A stretch of 64,000 nucleotides of DNA from JBPYCR01 sp051846915. Its GTDB lineage: Bacteria > Bacillota > Bacilli > Bacillales > Amphibacillaceae. Location: positions 20,933 through 84,932 of the forward strand of contig NZ_JBPYCR010000012.1 of the NCBI RefSeq assembly GCF_051846915.1. The letters run 5' to 3'. The translations under genes and the position numbers were made by a program. The notes beneath the pieces were generated by a model, which saw nothing but the letters and a program-made list of their open reading frames with translations, had not been told where the DNA came from and made no database searches. Positions 8,954 through 17,985 of the stretch are shown here, piece after piece. Positions within the stretch are counted from its first letter, which is position 1. Every line of letters begins with the position of its first letter.

Positions 8954-9038
8954 TAGATTTGATATTACTAAATAAATAAATTAATGTCAATATATTTTTA
9001 TCATATAAGTCTATTTTTTTATTTTTTTCTTTCTTTAT

Positions 9039-9063
9039 GAAACCATATAAAGATCACGGTTTC
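9039..9063. promoter_or_regulatory. Second inverted repeat in the doeA/lrp divergent region
   Basis: GAAACC (9039-9044) and GGTTTC (9058-9063) form a 6-bp inverted repeat. With the repeat at 8922-8953 it gives two symmetric sites in a very AT-rich divergent promoter region, the kind of layout used by Lrp-type octamers that wrap DNA. No clear -35/-10 pair could be fixed. Confidence 0.3.
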
Positions 9064-9184
9064 TTTTTGGGTAAATAACCATTATAATAAAATAACTGTA
9101 AATTTTTGTTTGAACACACATATTATGCTAAAGTTAAAATAATTAAGAATAGTTGTATCAATAAATTAGTAGGAGTCTGATTGG

Positions 9185-9634
9185 ATGAAGTATGATAACA
9201 TCGACAAGCAATTATTAGAAGAACTTATTAAGGATGGACGCATTTCTTACGTAGAGCTAGCTGAAAAAGTGAATTTATCTCGTGTTGCAGTCAAGGATAG
9301 GATCGAAAGCTTAAAAAGTAAGGGTATCATCGAAAAGTTCAGTGTTGTTATTAACTCAGAGAAAATCGGAAAACGCGTTTCCGCCTTCTTTGATATTGAT
9401 GTGGAACCGAACCGGTTACAGGAAGTTGCCCAAAACTTGGCTGATAATCCAAGTGTGGCAAGTATTTATCAAATGACTGGGCCAAGTACGTTGCATACGC
9501 ATGTACTTGTTGAAAATTTTAAAATGCTAGAAATATTTATTAACAATGAATTATATTCTGTTAAAGGCATAACCAGGGTAGATAGCCATGTTATACTGAA
9601 GCGATTTAAAAGTCGAACAGGTTACAAACTGTAA
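9185..9634 (+). CDS. AsnC/Lrp-family transcriptional regulator (DoeX-like by position)
   Basis: 149-residue one-domain regulator. Residues 1-50 form the AsnC winged helix (DKQLLEELIKDGRISYVELA, then VNLSRVAVKDRIESLKSKGII), and residues 60-149 the RAM/ligand-binding domain. An AGGAG site lies 9 nt before the ATG. It is transcribed divergently from doeA. Ectoine-degradation clusters of halophilic proteobacteria carry an AsnC-type regulator (DoeX) that responds to pathway intermediates, so the pairing supports the ectoine assignment. A hairpin terminator follows at 9727. Confidence 0.85.
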   Translation: MKYDNIDKQLLEELIKDGRISYVELAEKVNLSRVAVKDRIESLKSKGIIEKFSVVINSEKIGKRVSAFFDIDVEPNRLQEVAQNLADNPSVASIYQMTGPSTLHTHVLVENFKMLEIFINNELYSVKGITRVDSHVILKRFKSRTGYKL

Positions 9635-9726
9635 ATGAAGATTATAGTTCATCGTTACGTTATTAAATTTAAACCTAATTTTATATCGTTTTCAAAACCT
9701 CCGCATTACTTCTTTTACGGGAGTGT

Positions 9727-9784
9727 AAACTGAACTGTGTAAGTGGGAAAGTGTACGCCTCTTCCTTCGCAGTTCAGTTTTTGT
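9727..9784 (+). terminator. Hairpin terminator after the AsnC/Lrp gene
   Basis: AAACTGAACTG (9727-9737) pairs perfectly with CAGTTCAGTTT (9770-9780) and is followed by a short T-run. The 32-nt loop can fold further through GGAAAG/CTTCC. Confidence 0.65.
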
Positions 9785-10225
9785 ATTGGAAGCAAATATC
9801 TAGCGTTTGGGTGTTTATTTTATTATCCAAGCCTAAAGAGATTAAAGATCACCTAAGTTATGAAGCAAGTATTAAAAAACTACCAACAAGAATGTATAAG
9901 GGTGCCACGAAACTATCATGATTCCTTTAATCCGGACCTAATATCAAGCCAAAAAAAGAGCATTCCCTGAAGAAATGCCTAATTCAAACTTTTATTTTAA
10001 CATCATTTAGGTCTCAACATAACTCTTATTCCTCTAAGCCATTACTTAACTTCGGAAGCTAACATCTACTTTTTATGACCAAAGGGTAAATTAATTTGAT
10101 TCTTGACTTACATTATGAATAATTATATAATTCTTATAAGTTAAATGTTTGCAATTTTTTTATATAGATTGAAAGAATACCAATCTAAGACCTAATTACA
10201 TAATACATTATTGGAGGACTGGAAA
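9785..10225. other. Intergenic stretch with one start-less open frame
   Basis: Upstream of the creatininase gene I see no complete gene. On the plus strand an open frame without start codon or ribosome binding site runs to a TGA at 9919-9921 and reads ...KPKEIKDHLSYEASIKKLP followed by TRMYKGATKLS, which has protein-like composition and may be a decayed gene tail. I cannot name its family. The last 100 bases are very AT-rich and probably hold the creatininase promoter. Confidence 0.3.
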
Positions 10226-10984
10226 ATGAACGCATTTATTTTGCCAAAAATGACTTGGCCGGAAGTAAAGGAAGCATTAAAAACAGCAGAGGTTGCACTA
10301 ATTCCAATAGGCGCACAAGAACAACATGGTCATTTGATAGCTGAAGGCTGTGATTCATATCGCGCAGAAGCATTTTCAGCACGTTTAGCCGAGAAATGTT
10401 TTCCTAAAGTGATTGTTACACCAACAATTAATTATGGGATTTCTCCGCATCATATGGACTTTCCAGGCACAATCACCCTTAGACCTGAAACTTTAATTAA
10501 CTTATTAGAAGACATAGTTTCTAGTTTAAATAAACATGGTATTAAGAAGTTTCTTTTCGTTAACGGACATGGCGGGAATAATGCACCAATGGCTGTAGCT
10601 GCAGAAAACATAGCACGTAAATACGACGTTGAAATTGGTCACACCTTATTTGTACGTGCTGCGAAAAATACTATTAAAGAAGAGATTCATTCTGAATACT
10701 TTGGTCATGCTTGTGAACGGGAAGTTTCCGAGTGCTTATACATGGTTCCAGAAATCGTAAGAAAAGATCGAATCGAAAAGGCAGACATGTATGACTCATT
10801 TACCGTTAAATATGCCGAAGATAACTACGTGACATTAGTACACCAATTCAATGAACTAACTAAAAACGGCAATTTGGGGGATCCTACAAAAGGAAGCTAT
10901 GAATTAGGTGAAAAGATTATTGAAGAGGCATTAGAAAACATATCCATATTCATTGATGAATTCATTGCATCCAAACGTTCTTAA
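10226..10984 (+). CDS. Creatininase-family amidohydrolase
   Basis: 252-residue metal-dependent hydrolase. The family metal-binding motifs are present: PIGAQEQHGHL near residue 30 (Glu and His ligands), a following CDSYRAEA segment with the Asp ligand, SPHHMDFPGTITL near 75 and FVNGHGGNN near 113. Later, GHACEREVSE supplies the conserved Glu. Creatininase-family members hydrolyse cyclic amides (creatinine, mycofactocin or F420 intermediates, dehydro-amino acid formamides), so the substrate is open; context suggests a small nitrogen compound. ATG 10226 sits 8 nt after GGAGG; a TTG at 10211 is in frame but overlaps that site. Single-gene transcript with its own terminator. Confidence 0.88.
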   Translation: MNAFILPKMTWPEVKEALKTAEVALIPIGAQEQHGHLIAEGCDSYRAEAFSARLAEKCFPKVIVTPTINYGISPHHMDFPGTITLRPETLINLLEDIVSSLNKHGIKKFLFVNGHGGNNAPMAVAAENIARKYDVEIGHTLFVRAAKNTIKEEIHSEYFGHACEREVSECLYMVPEIVRKDRIEKADMYDSFTVKYAEDNYVTLVHQFNELTKNGNLGDPTKGSYELGEKIIEEALENISIFIDEFIASKRS

Positions 10985-10998
10985 TATGAATTATTTTG

Positions 10999-11036
10999 TA
11001 GACCCTTGGAAACTCGACTCCTCGGGTCTATATTTA
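10999..11036 (+). terminator. Terminator after the creatininase gene
   Basis: TAGACCC (10999-11005) pairs with GGGTCTA (11024-11030) and is followed by TATTTATTTT, 14 nt after the stop codon. Confidence 0.7.
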
Positions 11037-11074
11037 TTTTCTCTTAGCATGTATATTGTCATCTGTGTTTTATT

Positions 11075-11226
11075 AAGAAAAGCGCAAGCGCCCTGTTCAG
11101 CCCCGACAAGCTTAAGCAAGAATTCGTAGTGACGGTTTTTGTCACGAAGAATTATTGCTTAAGACCTCGAGGGGCTGGGCGCTTAAGCTAGACAGCTATG
11201 CGCGAAATTTTTATACTTTCTGACCT
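11075..11226. repeat. Dispersed palindromic repeat, copy 1 (full length)
   Basis: 152-bp element starting AAGAAAAGCGCAAGCGCC and ending CTTTCTGACCT. It can fold into a long double hairpin: an outer GCGCCC..AGCCCC with GGGGCTGGGCGC stem and an inner CTTAAGCAA..GTGAC with GTCAC..TTGCTTAAG stem. Further copies are at 38467, 61547 (internally deleted) and 63268, all in the same orientation and all between genes. No coding capacity. Confidence 0.9.
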
Positions 11227-11263
11227 TATAAAAAAATACATGAGGAGTGCATTTGTTCCATAA

Positions 11264-12643
11264 TTACTCCATTGACTCAATCACTTTGGCAACTTGCAAG
11301 ACAAGTTCTTCCTGAAAAGGTGCTCCCATCACTTGTACTCCTACTGGCATCCCTTTACTAAACCCGCACGGAACAGATATCGCCGGTATTCCTATCAGTG
11401 TTGCAGGTCTTATTAACCGACTTCCTAAATCATAAATGCTTACCTTACTATTATTCACCCATACGTCATCATCACCAACTGCAGGTGCTGTAAATGGTAC
11501 GGATGGGGCAATAAGAACATCTACTTTTTCAAAAATCCGCTTGAACTCTTGACGTATCTCTTCCCTTTTCTGTTGCGCTTTTATATAATCGACCGCCGGG
11601 ATTTCCTTTCCACGCTCCAATCGTTCCCGCACATCACTACCAAAATCGCCAGCATGAGCACGCAAGTTTTTCTCATGTACAACACTTGCTTCTGCAGCGA
11701 CTGTTTTAGCATAGGTTTCCGCAGTTTCAGCGAACGTATCCAGATGTACTAATTCCGTTTTTGCCCCCACAGACGACATAAACCGAATAACTTTTTTAAC
11801 TTTTTCAGCTATTTCATTGTCTACACCTGTAAAAAACTGTTCTTCGTCTATTCCTATTACTAAATCCTTCATATTACTAATTTCATGTTTCGCATATTCT
11901 ACAGAGGCTGTATGAATCGAATCGGGATCGGATGGATCATAGCCGGCTATACGGTTAAATAATAGCGCCGCGTCATCAACCGTTTTTGTTATTGGTCCAA
12001 TATGATCCAACGTTCTGGCCAAAGGAAAACAACCATATTTACTAACACTCCCATACGTTGGTTTTAGTGATACAACACCACAAAAAGCTGCCGGAGCACG
12101 AAGAGAACCACCTGTTTCAGTACCGAGAGAAGCAATTGTCATATTGGCACTAACGGCAGCAGCAGAACCTCCGCTCGATCCACCGGGAATTTTGTTCATG
12201 TCCCAAGGATTACGGCAAGTTCCATAATGTGGATTTGTCGTCGTAACTCCATACGCATACTCATGCATATTAAGCGACCCCGTAAAAATAACTCCCTGTT
12301 GTTTCAACTTTTTTACAACGGTTGCATCATACGTTGGCGTAAAGTCCTTATGAATGCGTGAACCTACTGTCATCTTTTTACCTTTAAAGTAAAAAATATC
12401 CTTCAGTGCCATTGGAATACCATGTAATGGGCCGATATATTTCCCTTTAACAATATCCGCTTCGGCCTGCTTTGCACACGACATCGCTTCATTACTATCG
12501 ACTCGTATGTAAGCATTAATTAAATCATTTTTACCTTCAATTTCATCTATGACGGCAGTTGTAATTTCAACCGGAGAAACTTCTTTACTTTGGATTAACG
12601 ACGCAAGCTCCGTAATGGACTTTTTAGCTAGTTGTTTGTTCAA
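11264..12643 (-). CDS. Amidase signature (AS) family hydrolase
   Basis: 459-residue amidase of the GatA type. The Ser-cisSer-Lys triad is visible: Lys in PMALKDIFY near residue 80, the GGSSGGSAAA loop near 155 and Ser in GTETGGSLRAPAAFCGVVS near 180. Length fits single-domain amidases; no GatB/GatC genes are near, so it is a catabolic amidase rather than a tRNA amidotransferase. TTG start with GGAGG 7 nt upstream. It is the last gene of the DctPQM cluster (111 nt after dctM) and probably hydrolyses an amide brought in by that transporter. Confidence 0.88.
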   Translation of the reverse strand: MNKQLAKKSITELASLIQSKEVSPVEITTAVIDEIEGKNDLINAYIRVDSNEAMSCAKQAEADIVKGKYIGPLHGIPMALKDIFYFKGKKMTVGSRIHKDFTPTYDATVVKKLKQQGVIFTGSLNMHEYAYGVTTTNPHYGTCRNPWDMNKIPGGSSGGSAAAVSANMTIASLGTETGGSLRAPAAFCGVVSLKPTYGSVSKYGCFPLARTLDHIGPITKTVDDAALLFNRIAGYDPSDPDSIHTASVEYAKHEISNMKDLVIGIDEEQFFTGVDNEIAEKVKKVIRFMSSVGAKTELVHLDTFAETAETYAKTVAAEASVVHEKNLRAHAGDFGSDVRERLERGKEIPAVDYIKAQQKREEIRQEFKRIFEKVDVLIAPSVPFTAPAVGDDDVWVNNSKVSIYDLGSRLIRPATLIGIPAISVPCGFSKGMPVGVQVMGAPFQEELVLQVAKVIESME

Positions 12644-12754
12644 TAGTCATCCTCCTTGCTGCTACAGTATACATCAGTCGAAAAAACACAAATAGTTAGT
12701 ACTTAAATTCCTACTCTTAGTTTATTAACTATATAAAAAATTGTCCCTAATTAC

Positions 12755-14029
12755 CTATGAAAGAAAAAACTCTGGTATGAACGTTACAATGGCTGGAATA
12801 TAAGTAATAATAAGCAATACGACAATAGCCACTAATGCAAAAGGGATAATTGCTTTACTTAATCGAACAAAAGATACCTTTGTAATTCCTGACACTACGA
12901 ACAAAACCAAACCAACTGGAGGCGTAATCAAGCCTATTGTTAAATTGAGTGATACCACGACACCAAAATGAATAGGGTCAATCCCTAATACTTCAACAAC
13001 CGGCAGTAAAATCGGCACTAAAATAATAATTGCTGATAAAGGTTCCAAAAACATTCCTACTATAAGTAAAAGTATATTAATAATTAAAAGAATTACCCAC
13101 GGTTTTTCCGAAATGGAAGTCAGCCCTTCAGCAATCATTTGTGGGATTCCTTCCATTGTAATTGTCCAACTAAACACGCTAGCAGTGGAATTAATAATTA
13201 AAACCGAGGCACTGATTACACCTGTTCGAATCAATACATTTGGCATGTTTGAAATCTTTAACTCTTTGTAAACATACATTCCTACAATGAATGCAATAAC
13301 ACTCCCAATTGCACCAGCCTCAGTAGGAGTAAATTGGCCAGAAAAAATACCCCCTATGATTAAAAATGGAACGAGCAGTGCAGGTAGCGCCATTAGAAAA
13401 CTTTTAAAAACTGTCTGCATGCTTGCTCTTTCTTTTACCGGGAATCCTTTTTTCTTCGCATAAATAAAAGCTAATGCAAAAAATCCAAGCGTCAGCATAA
13501 TACCTGGGATAATACCTGCTAAAAATAAAGCCCCTATCGATGTACTAGCCGCTACACCATATAAAATAAAAATTAAACTCGGTGGAATAATAGGGCCCAT
13601 AATAGAACCACCTGCTGTAACAGCTGCAGAATAATCCTCATCATAATTATCTTTTTTCATCTCTGGAACCATGAAAGTACTTTGAATAGCGGCAACCGCA
13701 TTAGCCGAACCAACAATTGCTGATAAAAAAGCACTTACCAATATATTTACATAGGCCAGCCCACCTCTTAGATGAGCAACGAGCGCGCGAGAAAAGTCAG
13801 CAAGTCTTTTTGTAATCCCACCACTATTCATAATTTCACCAGCGAGAACAAATAACGGAATCGCCAATAAACTAAAATTATTAGGTGCAGATATCATTCG
13901 TTGAGGAATGGTTAAAAAGAAATCATAATTACCACTTACCAATAAATAAAATACACTCGTCAATCCTAAAACAAAAGCAACAGGGACACCTGCAAGTAAA
14001 AGAACCATAAAGATAAGGGCAATGGACAT
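12755..14029 (-). CDS. dctM: TRAP transporter large permease subunit DctM
   Basis: 424-residue membrane protein with about 12 helices. Typical DctM segments are MSIALIFMVLLLAGVPVAF at the N-terminus, a conserved AGEIMNSGGITKRLADF loop near residue 67, GSIMGPIIPPSLIFILYGVA near 140 and LTIGLITPPVGLVLFVVSG near 360. The frame stays open upstream of the ATG at 14029 but that extension overlaps dctQ and lacks DctM homology. The ATG lies 2 nt after the dctQ stop, showing tight operon linkage. Confidence 0.92.
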   Translation of the reverse strand: MSIALIFMVLLLAGVPVAFVLGLTSVFYLLVSGNYDFFLTIPQRMISAPNNFSLLAIPLFVLAGEIMNSGGITKRLADFSRALVAHLRGGLAYVNILVSAFLSAIVGSANAVAAIQSTFMVPEMKKDNYDEDYSAAVTAGGSIMGPIIPPSLIFILYGVAASTSIGALFLAGIIPGIMLTLGFFALAFIYAKKKGFPVKERASMQTVFKSFLMALPALLVPFLIIGGIFSGQFTPTEAGAIGSVIAFIVGMYVYKELKISNMPNVLIRTGVISASVLIINSTASVFSWTITMEGIPQMIAEGLTSISEKPWVILLIINILLLIVGMFLEPLSAIIILVPILLPVVEVLGIDPIHFGVVVSLNLTIGLITPPVGLVLFVVSGITKVSFVRLSKAIIPFALVAIVVLLIITYIPAIVTFIPEFFLS

Positions 14030-14031
14030 CG

Positions 14032-14523
14032 TTATTCCCCCTTGTTTTTTGCCAACAATGTTTCCATGATGGTATTTACAATATAGATAAACATGATAAT
14101 GAAACCTGTAGGAACAGAAAGATTTACAAACCACATAGGTATACGAAGTGCAGGGGAAACTTGCATAAGTGCTGTTGGACTAAACACTTGTTTGAATCCA
14201 AAATAAATAGACACAACAACAAAAATTAGCACGAGAAAGTTTAAGATCAATCGATAATAATCCTGCCATTCTTTCTTTGTTTTTGCCAAAAACAAATCAA
14301 ACATAGCGAGCTCCCCATTTTTCATGGCCATACTCGCTCCGATAAAAGTAGTCCAAATCAAACAATAACGAGCATATTCCTCACTCCAAAAAATGGAGAA
14401 TCCTAAAAATGTACGACAAAAAACCTGCGCGATAATGACCAATGACATTGATCCAACTAGAAAGATAAGCATATATCTGGAAACGGCATATATGTAATTA
14501 CTTAATTTACTAAGAATCAACAC
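14032..14523 (-). CDS. dctQ: TRAP transporter small permease subunit DctQ
   Basis: 163-residue protein with four membrane segments. The family FWSEEYARYCLIWTTFIGAS motif near residue 43 is clear. It encodes the small membrane subunit joining DctM and lies between the receptor and DctM genes in the usual DctP-Q-M order on the minus strand. GGGAGG lies upstream of the ATG. Confidence 0.9.
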   Translation of the reverse strand: MLILSKLSNYIYAVSRYMLIFLVGSMSLVIIAQVFCRTFLGFSIFWSEEYARYCLIWTTFIGASMAMKNGELAMFDLFLAKTKKEWQDYYRLILNFLVLIFVVVSIYFGFKQVFSPTALMQVSPALRIPMWFVNLSVPTGFIIMFIYIVNTIMETLLAKNKGE

Positions 14524-14547
14524 GCAACCTCCCTACTTGTTAAAAAC

Positions 14548-14580
14548 TAAATAGGATAAGAAAGCACCTTATCCTATTTA
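14548..14580. terminator. Intercistronic hairpin between dctP and dctQ
   Basis: A perfect 13-bp inverted repeat (14548-14560 with 14568-14580) and 7-nt loop, placed in the 68-nt gap between receptor and permease genes. Such hairpins let the receptor transcript exceed that of the permeases through partial termination or mRNA protection. Confidence 0.75.
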
Positions 14581-14591
14581 GCAACATTCTA

Positions 14592-15656
14592 TTAATTCTT
14601 AATGTCCTCTACAGTCGTAATAAATTCTTTTATAAGTGGATGCTTATCACCATATTCATCATAGATTGGTTGAACCTTATCAATAAACACTTGCATATCA
14701 TCAATTTCATTTATGTTTTTATCCAGATCTTTTAATTCTTCCAACGCTTCCTTGTCTATTTCCTCCATTTGTTCAACAATCCATGTAGAAGTTTCGTGTC
14801 CAGCCTCAGTAAGCACTTCTTTATGTTCATCCGACATCTCATTGTATGATGACAGATTCATAATATTTATATTTGGCGTCGGATATATACTTAACAGTGA
14901 AATATACTCTGTTACTTCATGGAAGTTTTCATCCGTAAAAGAAATCAAATTCGTTTCATGTGCATCAATTACTCCTGTTTGCAATGCACTATATAGCTCA
15001 CCGTAAGCCATTGGTGTCGGATTTGCTCCTAACGTTTCAAAAATATCCAGCATTAACGGACTTTCCATGACTCGGATTTTTAAATCGGAAAAATCTTCGG
15101 GATCTTCCACCGGTGCTACGTTACTACCAACATGGCGCATACCGGCATTATTAAAACCTAAGCCCTTCAACTGTAATTCTTCCAAACTATCAAGCATTTG
15201 TTGAGCAACATCCGTTTTTAAAGCTTCATTAAACGTCGTATAATTATCAAATAAAAAAGGAATGGTTAATCCATCCATAACAGGGGTTGACCCACTAAAG
15301 ATAGATGCAGATATTAAAGCAGCATCCAATGTGCCGTTTTGAACCATTTCCAGCATGTCCAGCTCTCCACCCAGTTGTCCTCCTGGAAATATTTCAATAC
15401 TTATTTCTCCATTTGACTTTTCTTCTACTAAGTCCGCATAATGTCGGGCAGCCATGTGATATGGATGGTTTTCTCCTTGTACCGCATGACCGAGTCTAAG
15501 TTCTACTGTCTCATTTGACTCCGTTCCTTCACTGTTATCATTACCTGTTTCCGTGCCAGTACTATTATTAGTGCTTTCCGTACTAGAGTTTTCACCACAG
15601 GCGCTAATGAACAGCAATAAAAAAATTGCAGACAGTACAACAATTATTTTTCTCAT
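14592..15656 (-). CDS. dctP: TRAP transporter solute receptor DctP family (lipoprotein)
   Basis: 354-residue extracytoplasmic substrate-binding protein. Lipoprotein signal MRKIIVVLSAIFLLLFISAC with lipobox ISAC, then a Ser/Thr/Asn/Glu linker. The mature domain has the DctP signatures LRLGHAVQGENHPYHMAARH near residue 55, EIFPGGQLGGELDMLEMVQNG and the LKIRVMESPLML segment with the conserved substrate-carboxylate-binding Arg near residue 180. I chose ATG 15656; a GTG at 15668 is directly on the GGAGA site and too close. Substrate is probably a carboxylate whose amide or relative is handled by the downstream amidase. Confidence 0.92.
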   Translation of the reverse strand: MRKIIVVLSAIFLLLFISACGENSSTESTNNSTGTETGNDNSEGTESNETVELRLGHAVQGENHPYHMAARHYADLVEEKSNGEISIEIFPGGQLGGELDMLEMVQNGTLDAALISASIFSGSTPVMDGLTIPFLFDNYTTFNEALKTDVAQQMLDSLEELQLKGLGFNNAGMRHVGSNVAPVEDPEDFSDLKIRVMESPLMLDIFETLGANPTPMAYGELYSALQTGVIDAHETNLISFTDENFHEVTEYISLLSIYPTPNINIMNLSSYNEMSDEHKEVLTEAGHETSTWIVEQMEEIDKEALEELKDLDKNINEIDDMQVFIDKVQPIYDEYGDKHPLIKEFITTVEDIKN

Positions 15657-15964
15657 AACTTTCTTCACTCTCCTTTTATTTTTGTAACTCCTTACATTAA
15701 ACATTTAATATCGGGACTATACACTCTCAATTGTCTTTATAAACTACTTCAATCAATTATTGCAGTTAAAATCAAAGTGGAATCGCTTTCAATTGTTAAG
15801 TTAATACTATACAGATAGAAATTGGTGAGCACTGTTAGTGAGTTTATTAAATATAGATGAATCCAACAGTTTAAAAATTGAAAAAATACAACGCTTTGAA
15901 TAATTTTACATAACAATAATTACAAAGTCAATATAATTTTTTTGATGACACTTCAATTTTAACT

Positions 15965-15982
15965 ATTACAAATAATTGTAAT
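15965..15982. promoter_or_regulatory. Palindrome in the dctP / XRE divergent region (candidate operator)
   Basis: ATTACAA-ATAA-TTGTAAT is a perfect 7-bp inverted repeat about 140 nt before the XRE-cupin gene and 310 nt before dctP; a further ATTACAA half-site lies near 15915. It is the most symmetric site in the 464-nt divergent region (15657-16120), which otherwise shows only AT-rich promoter-like DNA, and may be bound by the XRE regulator. Confidence 0.5.
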
Positions 15983-16120
15983 GGTGTACAATAAATGAAA
16001 TTAGATATTTTTATTATGTAGAAGTCATAAATGGTTTCAATGATTAATCTTAAAGCATTTAATGTATATGCAGGCTGAAATTTATTATAAAAGGAACTGT
16101 CATTTTATTAGGAGGAAGAA

Positions 16121-16657
16121 ATGAAAGATAATATTGGAGAAGTCATAAAAAAACTAAGATTAAAACGACAATTAACATTAAAAGAAGTAGCAAAACGCGC
16201 CGACCTATCTATTAGCTTTTTATCTCAAGTAGAAAGAGGTAAATCTTCTATAACATTACAATCACTTTCACGGATTGCTGAAGCATTTGATGTAAGTCGT
16301 AGTTACTTTTTTAACAATCATACCGCAAAGTCCGATGTATACAAAAATAAAGGTAATGACTTGAATTTTAAGGATTCATATTTTATCTATCAAAGCTTAA
16401 CAGGCAATATGAATACTCCGTTATTCGAACCAATGCTTGTTATTTTACTGCATAATGAAGAAAAAGAAATGCCCTCAAGCCATAGTGGGCAAGAATTCGT
16501 TTACGTAATGGATGGTACACTTACTCTAGTGATCCAAGATGAAGAAACATTGCTTGAGGCAGGAAACAGTTTTCATATCGATTCTTCCATTCCGCATACC
16601 TGGTTTAATAATTCTAAAAAGCCTGTTAAGCTGTTATATGTCTATGCTGATTATTAA
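16121..16657 (+). CDS. XRE-family regulator with C-terminal cupin domain
   Basis: 178 residues: an N-terminal HTH_XRE (about residues 7-62, LTLKEVAKRADLSISFLSQV then ERGKSSITLQSLSRIAEAF) and a C-terminal cupin (about 105-175, HSGQEFVYVMDGTLTLVI and GNSFHIDSSIPHTWFNN). The cupin His and Glu metal-ligand positions appear retained. Regulators of this PuuR-like architecture sense a small metabolite and control adjacent catabolic genes. It is divergent from dctP-dctQ-dctM-amidase and is the likely local regulator. AGGAGGAAGAA precedes the ATG. Confidence 0.9.
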   Translation: MKDNIGEVIKKLRLKRQLTLKEVAKRADLSISFLSQVERGKSSITLQSLSRIAEAFDVSRSYFFNNHTAKSDVYKNKGNDLNFKDSYFIYQSLTGNMNTPLFEPMLVILLHNEEKEMPSSHSGQEFVYVMDGTLTLVIQDEETLLEAGNSFHIDSSIPHTWFNNSKKPVKLLYVYADY

Positions 16658-16947
16658 TAAATAGTCTTGTGCTCGAAATGACTCTTATATAAGAGGTTGT
16701 TACCATGCCGGAGGAACTAATAATAGACGATTCACTCTCAATAACCCGAACAGGTACACATCTAATTCCGATAAAATACAGAAGTTTGAATTAGCGTTTT
16801 ATTGAAAGAAAGCAAACAGCGTGTAACTTAAATCGAAAAAAGGCAATGAACGCTCGGGAAGCTTCTAGCTTACCACGATCAGATAAATAGAGGAACAACA
16901 ACTGCTAGAAAAACCTTGGTGTTATCATGAGTTTCAAAAAACAGCAA

Positions 16948-17649
16948 CTATACTAATAACAATCCTTCCAAATCATTAATAATTATTTTTCTTTGTCCTT
17001 TTTGCTTAATATACCCTTCCGCTTCAAATTGGCTTAGCCGGCGACTTAGAGTCTCTGGAGTGGTGCCTAAATAGGATGCTAAATCTTTCTTGCTCATCGG
17101 CAATTCGATTTCACCGCTATCTGTATTTATGCGCTCTAAACATTCCGCCAAAAACAAAGCGATTCTCGTCTCAGTTTTTTCAGCAGCAAAACGTGTAGAC
17201 TGTTTTTCAGCAGTGTCCAGTCTGTTCGCAAACTCTGTTAAAATCTTCAAAGAAATGGTCGGATATTTCGATAGTAATCCTTGCAGATCTTTCCGCTGAA
17301 TCATGCATATTTCCGTATCGTCCATCGCTTCTGCAAATGCTTCGTGAAGGGAGTGTTGAAACAAAGCTAATTCTCCCGTAAAATCACCCGGCTGTAACAC
17401 TCGAATGACCTGTTCTTTTCCTTCTTCTGTTAATCGATAAATTTTAATTTTCCCGCGATGAATAATATATAATGCATCTGACTCGTCTCCGGCATGATAT
17501 AGAACTTCTCTTTTTTTCAATGAAACATGCTGCACCTCGTTCATAATTTCGTCCATCTGTTCCGACTCCAAATGATTAAAGATGGGTACTATGGAAACAC
17601 AACCCCTGTGCGTGTCGTGCGCACAGCTGTGATCTTGCTTCGTTGACAT
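16948..17649 (-). CDS. Crp/Fnr-family transcriptional regulator
   Basis: 233 residues: a cyclic-nucleotide-binding-fold effector domain (about 25-140) and a C-terminal winged helix (about 160-225) with recognition segment SKKDLASYLGTTPETLSRRL. N-terminal Cys 9 and Cys 17, within CAHDTHRGCVSIVPIF, and a Cys near residue 116 are possible Fe-S, heme or redox ligands, but the spacing is not the four-Cys pattern of E. coli FNR. The E..SR recognition residues fit a TGTGA-type half-site, and an exact TGTGA-N6-TCACT site lies upstream of ric at 48799. The gene stands alone. Confidence 0.9.
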   Translation of the reverse strand: MSTKQDHSCAHDTHRGCVSIVPIFNHLESEQMDEIMNEVQHVSLKKREVLYHAGDESDALYIIHRGKIKIYRLTEEGKEQVIRVLQPGDFTGELALFQHSLHEAFAEAMDDTEICMIQRKDLQGLLSKYPTISLKILTEFANRLDTAEKQSTRFAAEKTETRIALFLAECLERINTDSGEIELPMSKKDLASYLGTTPETLSRRLSQFEAEGYIKQKGQRKIIINDLEGLLLV

Positions 17650-17985
17650 TTGAACAGCCCCTTTCCATAAAATTTCCGTTTCTTCGTTCTTCTTTCTCTC
17701 AAGAGATTAATTAGAAATGCAAGCTTCACTTTTAAAAAAATAATCCGTAATTAAAACTTCTATATATAAGGATACCATTTTTTGTACAGTTTCCAATATC
17801 GTAAACATAATAGGCAAAAAAGATGCCAGCACTTTTAGCGACAGCCTTGCCGATCTATCCAATTAAAATGAGAGCTCTAACATTAATATGGAAATAAGAT
17901 AAATCTAGAAAATAAATATCTTTATTAATAGAACTTCATAATTTTTCATACAATGCGACAAAATATACGTGAAGGAGGGTATGAC

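Noticed and set aside
11264..12643. GatA subunit of tRNA amidotransferase
   Set aside because: No gatB or gatC nearby, and linkage is to a TRAP transporter; the same argument applies to the amidases at 22614 and 52947.
12755..14134. Longer dctM start at 14134
   Set aside because: The extra 35 residues overlap dctQ in another frame, are Cys/His-rich and unlike any DctM N-terminus.
16704..16790. 28-codon frame starting ATGCCGGAGGAA between the XRE gene and the Crp/Fnr gene
   Set aside because: No ribosome binding site upstream and no conserved pattern; not supported as a gene.
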